Source: an uncultured Clostridia bacterium
GTDB lineage: Bacteria > Bacillota > Clostridia > Oscillospirales > Oscillospiraceae
Length of the DNA: 5,801 bases
Direction: 5' to 3'
Assembly: GCA_945946745.1 (NCBI GenBank)
Contig: CAMEWZ010000104.1
Coordinates: forward strand, 1-5,801
Positions 5,183 through 5,801 of the stretch are shown here, in pieces; the stretch's first letter is position 1, and each line of letters opens with the position of its first letter. Both the position numbers and the translations under genes were made by a program. The notes beneath the pieces are model-generated. The model saw only the letters and a list, made by a program, of their open reading frames with translations, was not told where the DNA came from and made no database searches.

Positions 5183-5209
5183 GGAGCTGCCAGTGGCGGC
5201 TCCATTTTT
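5183..5209 (+). terminator. Rho-independent terminator after the BlaI-family gene
   Basis: A 9-bp stem with one G-U pair (5183-5191 with 5195-5203) closes an AGT loop and is followed by A and five T residues (5205-5209). It lies 10 nt after the stop codon. Confidence 0.88.
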
Positions 5210-5272
5210 GCGCTTGCTTTGTTGAAAATGCAAAATCTATAGTTGGATTTTATACAAATTGGAATTATACGG

Positions 5273-5301
5273 TTGACAATCCCGTTTGACAGGTGTATAG
5301 T
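5273..5301 (+). promoter_or_regulatory. Strong promoter for the beta-helix protein gene
   Basis: TTGACA (5273-5278) and TATAGT (5296-5301) are spaced by 17 bp, with one mismatch in the -10 box. A second TTGACA (5286-5291) lies inside the spacer. Transcription would start near 5308. An upstream pair TTGGAT (5244-5249) and TATACG (5267-5272), also at 17 bp, might be a weaker second promoter. Confidence 0.82.
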
Positions 5302-5317
5302 AGACGAATCCAAGTCC

Positions 5318-5334
5318 TGGCGCGTAAGACGCCA
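5318..5334 (+). promoter_or_regulatory. Small hairpin abutting the ribosome site of the beta-helix gene
   Basis: TGGCG (5318-5322) pairs with CGCCA (5330-5334) around a 7-nt loop, and AAAGGAGG begins at 5334. A helix this close to the Shine-Dalgarno sequence could tune translation or stabilise the 5' end of the message. With five pairs it is marginal. Confidence 0.3.
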
Positions 5335-5348
5335 AAGGAGGAAATTTT

Positions 5349-5801
5349 ATGCTGAAAACCAAGGAACTATATGACTTGTCCCACTCTCTGGCGGGGCGGT
5401 ATTTGTCCGATTTTACCTATCCCTGGCAGGCGCTGGGGGGAATTAAGACGCTGATCCTTTCCCTGGGGCCGACTCTGGGAGAGGATTATGTGGAGGTCAG
5501 CCCCACTGTTTGGGTACATAAGACCGCTACCGTGGCGCCAAGCGCCTATTTGGGTGCGCCCTGCATCATCGGCCCGGGAACGGAGGTTCGTCACTGCGCC
5601 TTCATCCGCGGTTCTGCCCTGGTGGGTGAGAACTGCGTGGTGGGCAATTCCGTGGAACTGAAAAATGTAATTCTGTTCGACAATGTCCAGGTGCCCCACT
5701 ATAATTATGTGGGCGACAGCATCCTGGGCTACAAATCCCATATGGGCGCGGGCAGCTTGACCTCCAATGTCAAGTCCGACAAGACCCTGGTGGTGGTGAA
5801 G
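5349..5801 (+). CDS. Left-handed beta-helix (GlmU-like) acyltransferase or sugar-nucleotide protein (partial, C-terminus outside window)
   Basis: The first 151 residues are present and the frame runs off the right edge. After an alpha-helical start (about 1-45, LYDLSHSLAGRYLSDF) come hexapeptide-like turns typical of a left-handed beta-helix: VSPTVWVHKTATVAPSAYLG (50-69), IIGPGTEVRHCAFIRG (73-88), LVGENCVVGNSVELKNV (91-107). The stretch VPHYNYVGDSILGYKSHMGAGSLTSN (115-140) closely parallels the GlmU acetyltransferase segment GH.SYLGD...G..NIGAGTI..N, with His117 at the position of its catalytic histidine. GlmU makes GlcNAc-1-phosphate and UDP-GlcNAc for peptidoglycan, but this protein lacks GlmU's N-terminal uridylyltransferase domain, so it cannot be a complete GlmU. 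Similar short Firmicute proteins are annotated as UDP-GlcNAc pyrophosphorylase-related or acyltransferases. The substrate is unknown. AAAGGAGG (5334-5341) precedes the ATG by 7 nt, and it has its own promoter. Confidence 0.82.
   Translation, partial: MLKTKELYDLSHSLAGRYLSDFTYPWQALGGIKTLILSLGPTLGEDYVEVSPTVWVHKTATVAPSAYLGAPCIIGPGTEVRHCAFIRGSALVGENCVVGNSVELKNVILFDNVQVPHYNYVGDSILGYKSHMGAGSLTSNVKSDKTLVVVK

Noticed and set aside
1..5801. CRISPR array, insertion sequence, tRNA/rRNA or phage remnants
   Set aside because: No regularly spaced repeats, transposase-like frames, terminal inverted repeats or RNA-gene signatures were seen on either strand.

Overview
The window looks like ordinary chromosome from a low-to-moderate GC Firmicute of the class Clostridia, most plausibly an Oscillospiraceae/Ruminococcaceae-type gut anaerobe. 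That assignment is inference. It rests on strong AGGAGG ribosome sites, GC-rich coding DNA between AT-rich gaps, consensus sigma-A promoters, and the gene set: a DUF1540 small cysteine-rich protein, an HtrA protease with a long cytoplasmic tail, an LCP protein and a BlaI-type repressor. I see no mobile element, CRISPR array, rRNA, tRNA or phage gene.

Layout from left to right. (1) Positions 1-349, minus strand: the N-terminal 116 residues of a NifU-like Fe-S scaffold protein that runs off the left edge. (2) 570-803, plus: a 77-residue XRE-type DNA-binding protein, divergent from (1) across a 220-bp gap with a promoter on each strand and three copies of one heptamer. (3) 835-1485, minus: rpe, ribulose-phosphate 3-epimerase, convergent with (2) and separated from it by a hairpin terminator. 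(4) 1626-1790, plus: a 54-residue, eight-cysteine DUF1540 protein, divergent from rpe across a gap holding a 7-bp perfect palindrome. (5) 1963-3441, plus: a membrane-anchored HtrA/DegP-like serine protease with one PDZ domain. (6) 3655-4623, plus: a LytR-CpsA-Psr (LCP) glycopolymer transferase with an unusually structured 5' leader. (7) 4805-5173, plus: a BlaI/MecI/CopY-family repressor with no sensor gene next to it. (8) 5349-5801, plus: a left-handed beta-helix protein related to the GlmU acetyltransferase domain, cut by the right edge.

Nearly every gene appears to be its own transcription unit. I could place a promoter with exactly 17 bp between the -35 and -10 boxes for seven of the eight genes; the exception is the DUF1540 gene. 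Hairpins that could act as terminators follow genes 2, 4, 5, 6 (weak) and 7, and the one between genes 2 and 3 may serve both. The right half has a loose cell-envelope theme: envelope protein quality control (HtrA), attachment of polymers to peptidoglycan (LCP), a repressor family often tied to beta-lactam response (BlaI), and a GlcNAc-metabolism-like acyltransferase fold. The genes are not co-transcribed, so this grouping is suggestive only.

I found no clear new multi-gene system. The signals most worth a second look are non-coding: the base-paired LCP leader with an internal 13-codon reading frame, the repeated AGCGGAA heptamer between the first two genes, the palindrome beside the rpe promoter, and the palindrome inside the BlaI-gene promoter.
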